59,966 nucleotides of DNA. Origin: Paenibacillus xylanilyticus. Lineage in GTDB: Bacteria > Bacillota > Bacilli > Paenibacillales > Paenibacillaceae. This document shows positions 17,542 to 27,393 of this stretch, one piece after another (position 1 is the stretch's first letter; each line of letters opens with the position of its first letter). The stretch is from contig NZ_JABMCB010000142.1 of the NCBI RefSeq assembly GCF_013359935.1, forward strand, positions 1 to 59,966, read 5' to 3'. A model generated the notes under the pieces. The model worked only from the letters and a program-made list of their open reading frames with translations, did not search any database and was not told the origin of the DNA. The position numbers and the translations under genes were made by a program.

Positions 17542-19087
17542 AGTACAGTTTGTGCTGCTTTCGGAATTCCTCTGGAGTCCAACCCGTCATTTTTTTAAAC
17601 ACCCGAAAAAAATATTTTGGATTGTCGTAACCTAGCTGTTTGGCAATTCGGTAAATTTTATGGTCTGTACTCATCAAGAGATGCTTGGCTTGCCCGATGC
17701 GGAGACCGTTCACATAATCTGTAAAATTCTCGGATGTTTTTTCTTTGAACAAATAACTGAGGTAACTTGGATTTAGGTAGAACAGGGACGAAACCCATTC
17801 CAGCGTTAAATCCTTGGCATAGTGATTATCAATATATTTCTTGACGTTATCAATCACCTGATCCGATGAGTAGGGGTTGTCTTCTTTGAGTAAAAGGGCT
17901 GCTCCTGTCAGTACCTTAACCATATAATGCCGGATGCTTTCCATATCAAACGAGACGTTCAGGACGGCTTCCAGACTGGAGGATGCGCCACTATTGATCC
18001 CGTTCTGGAGATAATCAATCAGCAGCCGCTTGGTTTCCATAATAATATCCCTGCACTGTTCCTTTAGGTGAGCAAGCAGAGCGTCAGGCTGACGGAGATA
18101 GAAGGCAAAAAAATCGATAGTGAGCTCTTCCACCTTCGGCGCATTACCGCTCTCAATGAAGAATAATAATTCATACATTCGAGACCACTTTAGCGGATGT
18201 AACGGATGTTGTCCCTCTGAATATACATAATATTTCCCGAAATCGGTAATGGCTCGTTCATCCAAGGCGAGAATGGTTTGATGGTGAGCCGCTCGGACTT
18301 CGCCAATGTCTGTAAACGGCAAACTGATCCCAACACAACATTCCGCAGTTTGGGCTTTTGCCAAAATCATACTCGCTATTTGCGATGCCTTTTCCTGCAA
18401 TTCCACGGCCGTGCATTCTGAATCATGCATCAGGAAAAACAGCAGCTGATCCGATTGTGGATGAGGAATGTACAATCCATTTGAAAAGGTAGGCAATGCA
18501 TGTGCCGAGATCGGGTGCGGACCATAAAGCGTCATCAAAACGAACTGCTCAGATGACATGATCGCGGTAAATTCGGCAGAGCGGAATACAGGCATTTTGG
18601 TTGATGCATTGGGAGTAAGCATATAATTCAGGAACAACTGCATGTCTGCATCCGTTTTCATCTGCTCCGTTTCGACTGCTCGTAATTGGACTTCCCGCTG
18701 CATAGAGCGTTCCTGTTCTATGGCATTGATAGCTTGGTGAAGTGCACTGTGAATCTCGTCCCGGCTAAAAGGCTTCAGCAAGTAATTTACAACCTTGGCG
18801 GAGATGGCCTCCTGCATGTAATCGAAATCGGCATGCCCGCTAATAACAATTAACTTCGTGTGCGGATATTGCTGGCATACCGTTCGGATCAGCATCTTGC
18901 CGTCGACCTCGGGCATGCGCATATCCGTAAAGATGATGTCCGGCTTGGATGATTCAATCAAAGCCAAGGCATCTGCACCGTTATCTGCCTCGCCCAGAAG
19001 TTCAAGCGAATGTTCAAAAGCTTCTATCTTTTTCAATAGACCTTTGCGTATCAAAGGTTCGTCATCCACAACGATAAATGTGTACAT
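17510..19087 (-). CDS. YesN-type AraC-family response regulator
   Basis: 525 residues. Receiver domain with VVDDEP and phospho-acceptor Asp55 in FTDMRMPEVDG; a long middle region; C-terminal AraC HTH (SPSYLSYLFKEKTSENFTDYVNGLRIGQAKHLL ... YDNPKYFFRVFKKMTGWTPEEFRK). ATG 19087 is chosen because AGAGGTGA sits just before it; the longer in-frame form would overlap the kinase gene. It starts 5 bp after the kinase stop, so the pair is one operon. It probably activates the GH3 and transporter genes in response to a glycan product. The N-terminal receiver plus AraC output is typical of Paenibacillus sugar loci. Confidence 0.93.
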   Translation of the reverse strand: MYTFIVVDDEPLIRKGLLKKIEAFEHSLELLGEADNGADALALIESSKPDIIFTDMRMPEVDGKMLIRTVCQQYPHTKLIVISGHADFDYMQEAISAKVVNYLLKPFSRDEIHSALHQAINAIEQERSMQREVQLRAVETEQMKTDADMQLFLNYMLTPNASTKMPVFRSAEFTAIMSSEQFVLMTLYGPHPISAHALPTFSNGLYIPHPQSDQLLFFLMHDSECTAVELQEKASQIASMILAKAQTAECCVGISLPFTDIGEVRAAHHQTILALDERAITDFGKYYVYSEGQHPLHPLKWSRMYELLFFIESGNAPKVEELTIDFFAFYLRQPDALLAHLKEQCRDIIMETKRLLIDYLQNGINSGASSSLEAVLNVSFDMESIRHYMVKVLTGAALLLKEDNPYSSDQVIDNVKKYIDNHYAKDLTLEWVSSLFYLNPSYLSYLFKEKTSENFTDYVNGLRIGQAKHLLMSTDHKIYRIAKQLGYDNPKYFFRVFKKMTGWTPEEFRKQHKLYSIKNKEPGHV

Positions 19088-19092
19088 CAGAG

Positions 19093-20901
19093 TCACCTCT
19101 TTTCCCAATTGGCCGGAATTTCGAGTTTAATTCGTGTTCCCTTATTCAATTCGGTATGGAAGGAAAGGCCGTACGTGTCACCATAATACAGGGCAATTCG
19201 TGAATGCACGTTTTTGATGCCGATGCTTTGTTTCTGACGTTGACCGACGGAGACAAATTCGGGCGGCTGCTGGAGCAATTGTCGAAGTTCCTCTGCCTGT
19301 GCCGCGGACATGCCAATACCGTCGTCCTGTATTTCGAATACCATTCGATCCCCCTGAAACAAACCGGTAATGGCGATGCAACCTTTTCCGCGTTTGTTCT
19401 CAAGCCCATGATAGATTGCATTTTCCACGAGTGGCTGCAGTAACAGTTTTAACATGCGACTACTCTGAATCTCAGGGTCCACATGAAGGTCGAACTTCAT
19501 TTTGTCTCCATACCGGATTTGTTGGATGGCCATGTAGTTTTCTACATGCTGCAGTTCCTCGTGGACGGCGACCAGTTCGCTGTCTGTTTTGATGCTGTAG
19601 CGGAACATGTCGCCGAGCGACTTGGTCATCACTACGATGCTCTCGACTTCTTCAATTTCTGCAATGCTGTTGATTGACTCCAAGGTATTGTAGAGGAAAT
19701 GGGAGTTAATCTGCGCTTCCAATGCCTTCATCTGAGAGTCCAGCATGAGAATTTTGTTTTGATAACTCTCTCGGATGTGCGTATCGATATCCTTCATCAT
19801 TTTATTGAACTCATGGTACAAAATACCGATCTCGTCGACTTGTCGCGTTGCTTGAGGCTTAATGGTTGCGAAACGATGAGATTTGGTTTTACGCATCATT
19901 TTGGTCAATTCAATGATCGGTTTGGTAATCAGGTTCGACAAGAAAAAGGAAAGCAGCAAGAAGATAACTGCACAGCTCACGGCTACGTAAAGAAGCAGCT
20001 TCTGCGAGATATTATACTCCTCGTACAGGCGATCCATGGAGATGTTGGCGATCACATTCCAATTGCGCCCTGGTACCTTTTGGATCACTGTCATGATATT
20101 GTCCTGAATCGATTTATACTGTGAACTGCTGCCGACTTGCTGAGTTGCCGCAGCGAGAGAAGCGGAGAGAGGAGTCCCAACCTTGCTTCCATCGGTTGAA
20201 TACAAGATCTCGCCAGCATCGTTCGCTAGGTATAGATTGGACAAACTTGGCGCCGGATTGCGTTTTAGCCCGTCAAAAATGTTCATGCTGCAATCCAGCA
20301 TAAACACGCCAAGAAACTCGTTGTTGTTTGGATCATAGAGGGCTCTGGAGAAGCCAATGGATTCCTTGGCATTAATAATGTATGGTTTGACGCCAACTTC
20401 ACCGATGTACAAATCGCCTTTTCGCTGAATTGTGTCCAGATACCATTCATCGCGAAGGGCGACATAATCGAGGCGTAAGTCTGTACCACTGCTGCCGTAA
20501 CTGATCCATTTGCCATCTGGTGTGAACAGGTATAAACCATTGATGTAATTGTAGCCAAGCAGAATGTTTTCGAAGATTAATTTCAATTTGCTGCGGATCA
20601 TGAAGATTTCATACTGGTCATTCGTACCGTTCAACTTGATGAGTTCGTCACTCACTGTGCTGTAAGCGGTTGCATTAGAAGATTGCTGAAGAAGCGTGAC
20701 GGAGATCCGGTCGATATTCTGCAAAATCTCTTCCATGCTTTTGACCGAATTGCCGATAGTAGTCGACGTTACGAGTGAGGTTTGCTCATTCACCAGCTTC
20801 GTGTAACTTCGATAGGAACTGACAGACACGACGATAATCGGCACGATCGACACGAGGACGAGGACCAGAAAAAGTTTGGTTTTGATGTTGAACAGAATCA
20901 T
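19093..20901 (-). CDS. YesM-type sensor histidine kinase
   Basis: 602 residues from ATG 20901, which follows GGGAGGAG; the upstream in-frame extension has no ribosome site. It has a first membrane helix (LFLVLVLVSIVPIIVVSV), an extracellular dCache-like sensor domain of about 270 residues, a second helix (LLLYVAVSCAVIFLLLSFFLS), HAMP, then His_kinase (PF06580) with QINSHFLYNTLESI (about 398) and an ATPase domain ending PLVENAIYHGLENK...DDGIGM. It senses an extracellular or periplasmic-binding-protein signal and phosphorylates the adjacent regulator. It is divergent from the sugar transporter operon. Confidence 0.93.
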   Translation of the reverse strand: MILFNIKTKLFLVLVLVSIVPIIVVSVSSYRSYTKLVNEQTSLVTSTTIGNSVKSMEEILQNIDRISVTLLQQSSNATAYSTVSDELIKLNGTNDQYEIFMIRSKLKLIFENILLGYNYINGLYLFTPDGKWISYGSSGTDLRLDYVALRDEWYLDTIQRKGDLYIGEVGVKPYIINAKESIGFSRALYDPNNNEFLGVFMLDCSMNIFDGLKRNPAPSLSNLYLANDAGEILYSTDGSKVGTPLSASLAAATQQVGSSSQYKSIQDNIMTVIQKVPGRNWNVIANISMDRLYEEYNISQKLLLYVAVSCAVIFLLLSFFLSNLITKPIIELTKMMRKTKSHRFATIKPQATRQVDEIGILYHEFNKMMKDIDTHIRESYQNKILMLDSQMKALEAQINSHFLYNTLESINSIAEIEEVESIVVMTKSLGDMFRYSIKTDSELVAVHEELQHVENYMAIQQIRYGDKMKFDLHVDPEIQSSRMLKLLLQPLVENAIYHGLENKRGKGCIAITGLFQGDRMVFEIQDDGIGMSAAQAEELRQLLQQPPEFVSVGQRQKQSIGIKNVHSRIALYYGDTYGLSFHTELNKGTRIKLEIPANWEKR

Positions 20902-20936
20902 ACGTGCTCCTCCCGCCATTGTCAAATCTAAAAATA

Positions 20937-20995
20937 GTGCACCATACGAACCAAAGCAAATGCACTTTTGCCCACCGTATGATGAGAATGTGCAC
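20937..20995 (+). promoter_or_regulatory. TGCAC motifs in the divergent kinase/transporter promoter region
   Basis: GTGCAC (20937-20942), ATGCAC (20960-20965) and GTGCAC (20990-20995) lie in the 130-bp divergent gap, with a CATACG/CGTATG inverted repeat around the middle copy. Same core as upstream of GH3; candidate regulator binding sites. Confidence 0.4.
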
Positions 20996-21031
20996 AAAGC
21001 AAGAATAAACATGAATTGGGGGAATGACAAG

Positions 21032-22363
21032 ATGAAAAAAAGAAAACGACTGTGGTCCTTAACTTTGGTGCTTCTTATGGTGTTCCTGAGCGCATGCAGT
21101 TCTGGCAATCAGGAGGAGAGCAGTACGGATAATAGTAACGGAAGTAAAGAGGAGTCCGGCAAGTCGATTACGTTGACAATGATGTTATCAGGCAACAAAG
21201 CGTCTGAGGGGGAGGATTTTGAGCTGGAGACCTTACCGCGCCTGGTCAAGGAGAAGTTCCCGAACATTACGCTGGAAGTACAGAAACTGCCTGACGACCA
21301 GTACAATACGTCCGTGCGAACCAAGCTAGCGGCCGGGCAGGGACCGGACATTTTCTGGATCTTTCCCAAAAATGCAGCCGGCGGTGTCATTGATTTCGCA
21401 AAAGCGGGATTCGCTGCCGATTTATCCGACCTGACGTTCTGGGATAACATCAGCCAAGGTGCGAAGGAGGATATGTCCTATGAGGGCAAACCTTATGGAG
21501 TGGCCGAAGGACTCGACTTCCTTGGCGTTTATTACAACAAGGAATTATTACAGCAAGTAGGATATTCCGAGTTTCCGAAGGATTGGCCTTCGTTTCTGGA
21601 ATTATGCCAGAAGCTGCAGGCTGCAGGTGTAACTCCAATCGCGATGGGCGATAAGGACCCTTGGATGATCCAATTCGGCATGTATCCGATTGCGGCCAAC
21701 GTCGTGTATCCGGATGAGATGGATTTTGATGTCAAACTGCAAAACGGCGAAAAATCACTGACCGATCCAAAGTGGGTTCAAACCATCTCCAAGTACAAAG
21801 AGCTCTATGATAAAAACTATGTGGTTAAAAACTCACTTGGTATTGGAAGTGCCCAATCTGCACAGCTGTTCATCGACGGGAAAGCAGCCATGACCTTTAC
21901 CGGAACGTGGGATTATGCTTCCATGACGTCCAAAGGCGCTGCAGACTTTACAAGAGGATTTGCATCTTTGCCAGGTAATGAGCCCGAAAAGCCTGTATTT
22001 GTATCAGCTGCAACGTCTGCGGGTTACGCTTTGAACGCGAAATCGGCAAATCTGGATGCTGCCAAGGAAGTACTGAATTACCTGTTCGATGGTGAATCAG
22101 ATCTCTTTAAGGCATTTGTAGAAGCCAACAGTTCCATCAGCGTGTACAAAGACGTGGAACTGGAGAACGAACTGTTCAAGGAAGTCAATGACAACTATCA
22201 ACAAACCGGAAACTCTGTCTACTTCAGCAACCAGATGTGGCCAGCCGGAGTGTCCGATGTCATGCAGTCAAAGTTTGCCGAGGTCATTGCTGGACAAAAA
22301 ACAACACCTGAGGATGTGGCGAATGCCATGGAGACCAAGTTCAGAGAACTGTGGAAAAACTAG
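21032..22363 (+). CDS. Sugar ABC transporter substrate-binding lipoprotein
   Basis: 443 residues from ATG 21032 after GGGGGAA. Lipoprotein signal with lipobox LSAC (Cys about 23), then a Ser/Asn/Glu-rich tether and a family 1 solute-binding fold (GPDIFWIFPKNAAGG, GVYYNKELLQQVGY, ALNAKSANLDAAKEVLNYLF). It captures an oligosaccharide outside the membrane and delivers it to the two permeases encoded next. The cytosolic ATPase is not encoded here and is probably a shared MsmX-type protein. First gene of an operon facing away from the sensor kinase. Confidence 0.93.
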   Translation: MKKRKRLWSLTLVLLMVFLSACSSGNQEESSTDNSNGSKEESGKSITLTMMLSGNKASEGEDFELETLPRLVKEKFPNITLEVQKLPDDQYNTSVRTKLAAGQGPDIFWIFPKNAAGGVIDFAKAGFAADLSDLTFWDNISQGAKEDMSYEGKPYGVAEGLDFLGVYYNKELLQQVGYSEFPKDWPSFLELCQKLQAAGVTPIAMGDKDPWMIQFGMYPIAANVVYPDEMDFDVKLQNGEKSLTDPKWVQTISKYKELYDKNYVVKNSLGIGSAQSAQLFIDGKAAMTFTGTWDYASMTSKGAADFTRGFASLPGNEPEKPVFVSAATSAGYALNAKSANLDAAKEVLNYLFDGESDLFKAFVEANSSISVYKDVELENELFKEVNDNYQQTGNSVYFSNQMWPAGVSDVMQSKFAEVIAGQKTTPEDVANAMETKFRELWKN

Positions 22364-22383
22364 AACAAAATGATGCTGTCTGC

Positions 22384-22420
22384 CGCTAGGGGAAGAACGG
22401 TTAGCCTTTTTTCCCTAGGC
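22384..22420 (+). promoter_or_regulatory. Intercistronic hairpin after the binding-protein gene
   Basis: CGCTAGGGGAA pairs with TTCCCTAGGCG with one bulge; no T run directly after it. Such hairpins commonly protect the binding-protein mRNA so it is made in excess over the permeases. Confidence 0.5.
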
Positions 22421-22450
22421 GCAGGCCCTTCTTGGAAAGGATGGAGCAGA

Positions 22451-23329
22451 ATGAGCTCTACTGTAATGAAAAAGTCCATGTACTGGTTTGCCTTGCCCGC
22501 ATTAATCTTCTACCTGACCTTCTGGATATTCCCGATCCTGCGGTTGTTCCAGTACAGCATAACGGACTATAACGGGTACGCCCAAGTCTATAACTACATT
22601 GGGTTCGACAACTATAAGGAATTGTTCCGCAGCGATATCCTGGGTATTTCGTTAAAAAATACATTGATTTATACATTTGTCACCGTCATCGCCGGCAATA
22701 TCATCGGGTTGGCACTGGCATTGCTGTTAAACATGAAAATAAGAGGAACCGGAATCTACCGTTCCCTGGCGTATATTCCCACATTGTTCAGTGCGATCGT
22801 TGTCGGATTTTTGTGGAGCTATGTCTATATGCCAGATTATGGGTTGATTTCCTCCTTTCTCGATAAACTGGGTATTGCCAATGAACTGAATTTCCTGGGG
22901 GATTATTCGACCGCGCTGTATTCCATTATTTTCGTGGAAATCTGGAAGACTATCGGAACCACCATGATTATCTTCCTCGCAGGGCTTCAAACCGTTCCTA
23001 ACGACCTGCTGGAAGCTGGCCGGATTGACGGCTGCGGCTCCTGGAGACTGCTGCGGCATGTGAAGATTCCATTGCTGGCCACAGCAATTACAATCAACGT
23101 GACGTTAAGTTTGATCAATGGACTCAAAGCCTTTGACTTCCCGTTTATTATGACGAATGGTGGTCCTGGCACGGCTACCAATACGCTGATCTATACCATC
23201 TACAAGATGGCATTTACCGAACAGCTCTTTGGTAAAGCTTCCGCACTTGGTGTCATTTCATTTGCCGTGATTATCTTGATTACCGCCGTCTTTGTGCTGA
23301 AAATGAACAAACGGGAGGTGTCGGCATGA
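22451..23329 (+). CDS. Sugar ABC transporter permease (MalF/UgpA type)
   Basis: 292 residues from ATG 22451 (GGAAAGGATGGAG upstream). About six membrane helices, starting YWFALPALIFYLTFWIFPIL, and the cytoplasmic EAA loop EAGRIDGCGSWRLLRHVKIPLL that docks the ATPase. Forms the translocation channel with the next gene product; the two overlap by 4 nt (ATGA), a sign of coupled translation. Confidence 0.93.
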   Translation: MSSTVMKKSMYWFALPALIFYLTFWIFPILRLFQYSITDYNGYAQVYNYIGFDNYKELFRSDILGISLKNTLIYTFVTVIAGNIIGLALALLLNMKIRGTGIYRSLAYIPTLFSAIVVGFLWSYVYMPDYGLISSFLDKLGIANELNFLGDYSTALYSIIFVEIWKTIGTTMIIFLAGLQTVPNDLLEAGRIDGCGSWRLLRHVKIPLLATAITINVTLSLINGLKAFDFPFIMTNGGPGTATNTLIYTIYKMAFTEQLFGKASALGVISFAVIILITAVFVLKMNKREVSA

Positions 23330-24162
23330 CGCTTCGAAAATGGTTGGGAAAAGGGTCGGTTCAGATCGTCGTACTTGTCGTTATGGCCCTAAACCTTATT
23401 CCGCTGATTATCGCTTTTTCCACTTCGCTTCGCGATCCGAGCAATAATACGAATCCGCTCGCCCTGTTTCAGGAATTGTCTTTTGCAAGTTACAAATCAG
23501 CCTTCGAACGCATGCACTTTCCCGAGGCGCTCTGGAACAGCATTGTATTAACGGGCGTATCTGTCATATTCGTCGTCTTATTCGCAGCCATGGCTTCCTA
23601 TCCAATGGCACGTTTGAAGACGAAGCTAAGCAAGTTCATGTATTTGTTTTTCTTGTCCGGACTCGTCGTACCTGCGCAAATGGTACTGATACCGATCGTG
23701 CAGATGATCAATGCGCTGCATATTCCGACGAATCAATATACGCCAATATTCATGTTCATTACGTGCAGTCTTCCGTTTTCGACTTTTCTATATACCGGCT
23801 TTATTCGAAGCGGTGTTCCTGAAGAGGTGGAGGAAGCGGCGCATATCGATGGGGCGGGGTTGTTCCAACGCTTCTGGACTGTGGTGTTCCCTTTGCTCAT
23901 TCCAGTAACCGTATCGGTCATTATTACGCAAGGGGTCTGGATCTGGAACGATTATTTTTTCAACATGATCTTTATATCCGGAGCAGATGACTCTCCATTA
24001 CCACTTGCGATGCTTGGCTTTTTGGGGGATCAGCAAAATCCCACGCAGTGGAATGTGCTGTTTGCAGCATGTTTTCTGTGTGCTTTCCCGTTGTTGATAG
24101 CGTTTTTGTTCCTGCAAAAATATTTCATTGGCGGCATGACCGTTGGGGCGGTCAAAGGATAG
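23326..24162 (+). CDS. Sugar ABC transporter permease (MalG/UgpE type)
   Basis: 278 residues with six predicted helices, starting IVVLVVMALNLIPLIIAFSTSL, and the EAA loop VEEAAHIDGAGLFQRFWTVVFPLL. Partner of the preceding permease. Its start overlaps the preceding stop and the rhamnosidase-like gene begins 13 bp after it, so binding protein, permeases and enzyme are one operon. Confidence 0.93.
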   Translation: MTLRKWLGKGSVQIVVLVVMALNLIPLIIAFSTSLRDPSNNTNPLALFQELSFASYKSAFERMHFPEALWNSIVLTGVSVIFVVLFAAMASYPMARLKTKLSKFMYLFFLSGLVVPAQMVLIPIVQMINALHIPTNQYTPIFMFITCSLPFSTFLYTGFIRSGVPEEVEEAAHIDGAGLFQRFWTVVFPLLIPVTVSVIITQGVWIWNDYFFNMIFISGADDSPLPLAMLGFLGDQQNPTQWNVLFAACFLCAFPLLIAFLFLQKYFIGGMTVGAVKG

Positions 24163-24175
24163 GGAGGATAGGTCC

Positions 24176-25729
24176 ATGAATGAAAACATGATAAATAGAA
24201 CCTGGCTAGACAAGGCAAAACAACTTGCTCCTGAGCTTCATCAGCAAAAGGTTTACCCGGAACGTATCGTAAATGTGGCTCCATATGAATCTGCTTTCCA
24301 AGGGTGGGGTGTTGATCCGTTGGGCTCAGCTAGTCAACTGTACGATCAAATTCTGAAGAAAGGTGACAGTATAACGCTCGATTTTGGCACTCATCATGTT
24401 GGTTATTTAACACTATCTCTTCAGAATGTGCGCAGTAACGCGGATGCACCGCTCAGGCTCAAACTGACGTTCGGTGAAATGCCATGCGAAGTCGGAGAAG
24501 ATTTTAAGGAATACAAGGGGTGGCTTAGCCGCTCCTGGCTTCAGGACGAGATTATAAACGTGGACGTTCTGCCGGGAACGATCACGATGGATCGCCGTTA
24601 TGCATTCCGGTATCTGAAGATTGACGTACTGGAAACCTCAATTCGCTATGATGTTCGGTTTACCGATCTGTACTGCACGACAGTGACTTCAGCTGATTTG
24701 GCACTAGTGCCTCCATTGCGGGAAGGCATCGATCAGGACATGGCAAACATTGACCGAGTTGCTGTGCAGACATTGCGGGATTGCATGCAAACCGTTTTTG
24801 AGGATGGCCCCAAGCGCGATCGCCGTTTATGGATCGGAGACCTCCGGCTGCAGGCCCTCGTAAACTACGAAACATTTGGCTACAACGATCTTGTCAAACG
24901 CTGCCTGTATCTGTTTGCCGGAACAAGGTTGGAAGGCGGGAAAGTTGGGGGATGTTTGTATGAGCACCCTGAGCCTTATGTGGATGATATTTACCTATAT
25001 GACTACGCGCTGTTTTTCATAGCAACCCTGTACGATTATTACGAAGCGACTGGGGATCGGGATACGCTGGAAGAACTCTGGCCGGTGGCATACGAGCAGA
25101 TTCACATTTCACTTGCAAGACTAGACGAGCATGGACTTGTACAAGATGATGACACATGGTATTGCTTCCTCGATTGGCATGATGAACTCAACAAGCAGGC
25201 TGGTGCCCAGGCAGTGCTCATTTACAACATGAGAAGAGCATTGAAGATCGCCAATGATCTGGGAAAATCAGAGCATGAGGCCTGGATTAGGGTCCAAATT
25301 CAGAGGGCAATGAATGCAACGCTGTCATATTTATGGGACGAAGAACAGGAATACTTCATTAGTGGGGAAGCGAGACAGGTGTCCTGGGCATCTCAGGTAT
25401 GGATGATTCTTGCGGAAGTTGTTGATGCGCCTATTGCCAGGAAACTGCTCGAACGACTGGAACACAACGGAAATGCCATCGGTATGACCACCCCGTATAT
25501 GGTTCATCATTACGTAGATGCATTGGTTCTTTGTGGGGAAAGGGAAAAAGCCATGGAACAAATCCGAAAATATTGGGGCGGTATGCTAAAAGATGGAGCA
25601 GACACGTTTTGGGAGCTCTATGACCCGGGAGACAAAACGTTTTCTCCTTACGGCAGTAATTTGGTCAATAGCTATTGCCACGCATGGAGCTGTACTCCAA
25701 GTTATTTTATAAGACGGTATTTTTCATAG
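24176..25729 (+). CDS. GH78-like alpha-L-rhamnosidase (intracellular)
   Basis: 517 residues from ATG 24176 with GGGAGG 8 nt upstream; no signal peptide, so cytosolic. An N-terminal beta domain (SITLDFGTHHVGYLTLSL) is followed by the six-hairpin barrel with EDGPKRDRRLWIGDLRLQALVNYETFG. In GH78 the matching motif carries the substrate-binding Asp, Arg, the catalytic Glu and a further Asp; here the four positions read Asp, Arg, Asp, Asp, so the acid Glu appears to be Asp. It is much shorter than classical GH78 enzymes (about 900). It would trim imported oligosaccharides; rhamnose specificity is inference. Confidence 0.75.
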   Translation: MNENMINRTWLDKAKQLAPELHQQKVYPERIVNVAPYESAFQGWGVDPLGSASQLYDQILKKGDSITLDFGTHHVGYLTLSLQNVRSNADAPLRLKLTFGEMPCEVGEDFKEYKGWLSRSWLQDEIINVDVLPGTITMDRRYAFRYLKIDVLETSIRYDVRFTDLYCTTVTSADLALVPPLREGIDQDMANIDRVAVQTLRDCMQTVFEDGPKRDRRLWIGDLRLQALVNYETFGYNDLVKRCLYLFAGTRLEGGKVGGCLYEHPEPYVDDIYLYDYALFFIATLYDYYEATGDRDTLEELWPVAYEQIHISLARLDEHGLVQDDDTWYCFLDWHDELNKQAGAQAVLIYNMRRALKIANDLGKSEHEAWIRVQIQRAMNATLSYLWDEEQEYFISGEARQVSWASQVWMILAEVVDAPIARKLLERLEHNGNAIGMTTPYMVHHYVDALVLCGEREKAMEQIRKYWGGMLKDGADTFWELYDPGDKTFSPYGSNLVNSYCHAWSCTPSYFIRRYFS

Positions 25730-25802
25730 TTATGATTTCGAACTAAGTTCGAAGGAGCTGACCATTTTAGTTCTTTACTCATTCACTGACGGAAAACGAT
25801 AG

Positions 25803-25866
25803 CCAACATAAAAGCAGCAGTCTCCCGTTTCGATTGAACGATTCAGAGACTGCTGCTTTTATGTTG
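25803..25866. terminator. Strong bidirectional terminator ending the glycan locus
   Basis: A perfect 22-bp inverted repeat (arms 25803-25824 and 25845-25866) containing AAAAGCAGCAGTCTC and its complement. Confidence 0.9.
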
Positions 25867-25906
25867 GAATCCGCCTGCTAGACCCACAGACATTCAGCAA
25901 GATCCG

Positions 25907-26250
25907 TTATGTTGAAAATAAAGCTTCGGTTGCAACCGGTTGTTGGACTGACAGTGGCTGAAGAGCGATGGTCCGATCGATATGAATAAACACATCATAA
26001 CGATCCGCCATGTTGGAAGGTATATAATTGCCGTATCGCTCATGATCAGGATTATATACCACACCAATCGCACGGTGGCCAATAGTTTTATGCAAGACGG
26101 AGGATGTATCGGAGAGCATGACCATGCCGTCCCGGCCTTCACCTGCCCGGTGCATGTAATTCCTCCCAGCTTCTTGGCTGTCCAGGTGGAACCATCATTT
26201 TCTCCACAGGATCTCCCCAAGCTCTTCCCGCGAGTACCTCCATGGAGGAT
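25907..26250 (-). pseudogene. Erythromycin-esterase family protein, frameshifted C-terminal remnant
   Basis: On the minus strand one frame gives WGDPVEKMMVPPGQPRSWEELH and, after a frameshift near 26155, another gives HRAGEGRDGMVML ... IGVVYNPDHERYGNYIPSNMADRYDVFIHIDRTIALQPL. Both match the C-terminal part of the erythromycin esterase/succinoglycan-type family (PF05139). The N-terminal two thirds and the catalytic His region are absent. Confidence 0.7.
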
Positions 26251-26406
26251 TAGTAAAGTTCTCTTTCACTCTGTTAGAAAACAGTTAGCCAAACATCGAT
26301 CCCCGCTAATCAGACCAACAATCTGCTTACAGTCCATTCAAGGTACACAACAAGGATTCCATTCCTAAAAATAGACGATTAACTCCACCTGAATGTCTGA
26401 TGATAA

Positions 26407-26964
26407 TTGTCGATCCACATTGATCAAAGCCCAATTGGGCGTTCGCCGCAATCTAATCCTGCGACATATACAGGTTTGTTTGACCTTATCCGTTCCCATT
26501 ATGCACTTACAAGTGAAGCAAAAGTACGTGGGTACGAAGCGAGAGGATTCTCTTTTAATGTAAAGGGGGGACGATGTGAAGCTTGTACTGGAGATGGTGT
26601 ATTTAAAATCCGAATGCATTTTCTTCCTGATGTATTTGTTCCTTGTGAGGTGTGCAAAGGGAAACGATTTAACCGTGAAACTTTGGAAATCTATTACAAG
26701 GAGGAAAATATTGCGGATGTGTTGGCTATGACCGCTGAAGAAGCTTTAACGTTCTTCGAAAACATGCCGAAAATTCGTAAAAGAATTGAAGCAATTTGCA
26801 AAGTGAGGCTGGGTTATGTCCAACTGGGACAAGCATCCACAACGTTATCTGGAGGAGAAGCTCAGCGGGTAAAGCTTGCAGCAGAACTTTTAAAGCCAGC
26901 CACTGGGAAAACCCTATATGTGATGGACGAACCGACCACAGGCTTTCCTCTGACAGTTAAGTAG
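26407..26964 (+). pseudogene. uvrA internal fragment, second copy
   Basis: The frame encodes [22 protein letters not shown] through [16 protein letters not shown] and MDEPTTG, then runs into unrelated residues and a stop. It matches about 176 residues of the shortened UvrA at 5414-7951 (roughly bases 7173-7703) with most residues identical but clear DNA divergence, so it is an old paralogue rather than a recent duplication. There is no start region, first ATPase or end, so it is non-functional. Confidence 0.9.
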
Positions 26965-27119
26965 ACCATGTGCCTTCTAGCGGGGAGGAATCACAGAGTT
27001 TAAGTTAAATTTGCTTTCTGTATTTGTGTGTCGATTATTAACTGCTTTATGTAACTGTTACATTTGTTATCTCCATTTGTAGAGAGTGATGAGTTGATGC
27101 CTTCTATACAATTTTAGAT

Positions 27120-27179
27120 ATCTCTTTCCATAGTATCTCTTTCCATAGTATCTCTTTCCATAGTATCCCTTTCCATTGG
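27120..27179. repeat. 15-bp tandem repeat, four units
   Basis: ATCTCTTTCCATAGT repeated three times exactly, then a fourth diverged unit (ATCCCTTTCCATTGG). No spacers, so not a CRISPR. Apart from this, the 497-bp gap before the OYE gene shows only the leader ORF below. Confidence 0.9.
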
Positions 27180-27393
27180 AAGATTCTAGCAGTTATTAAA
27201 TCTGCCTACTAAGCTAGTATATTATCTCATCTTAAAACTTATTAAAAGTTACCTAGCATAACTATGATATAGAACCTTGAAAAGGGGAGTATTAATAACA
27301 TAAAACGGGGTATCGTCGCAGAAAATTTCTACTTGCATTTCATTATACATTTTGTGATATCATTATTCCACAAATGAAAAAAGGAGGTATTTA

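Noticed and set aside
19699..20124. 141-residue plus-strand reading frame opposite the sensor kinase
   Set aside because: Shadow of the kinase; composition follows the antisense of conserved domains.
25982..26368. 128-residue plus-strand reading frame
   Set aside because: It lies antisense to the esterase remnant, which explains the DNA better; no ribosome site.
27120..27179. CRISPR-like direct repeats
   Set aside because: The 15-bp units are contiguous with no spacers, and no cas genes are present; a simple tandem repeat.
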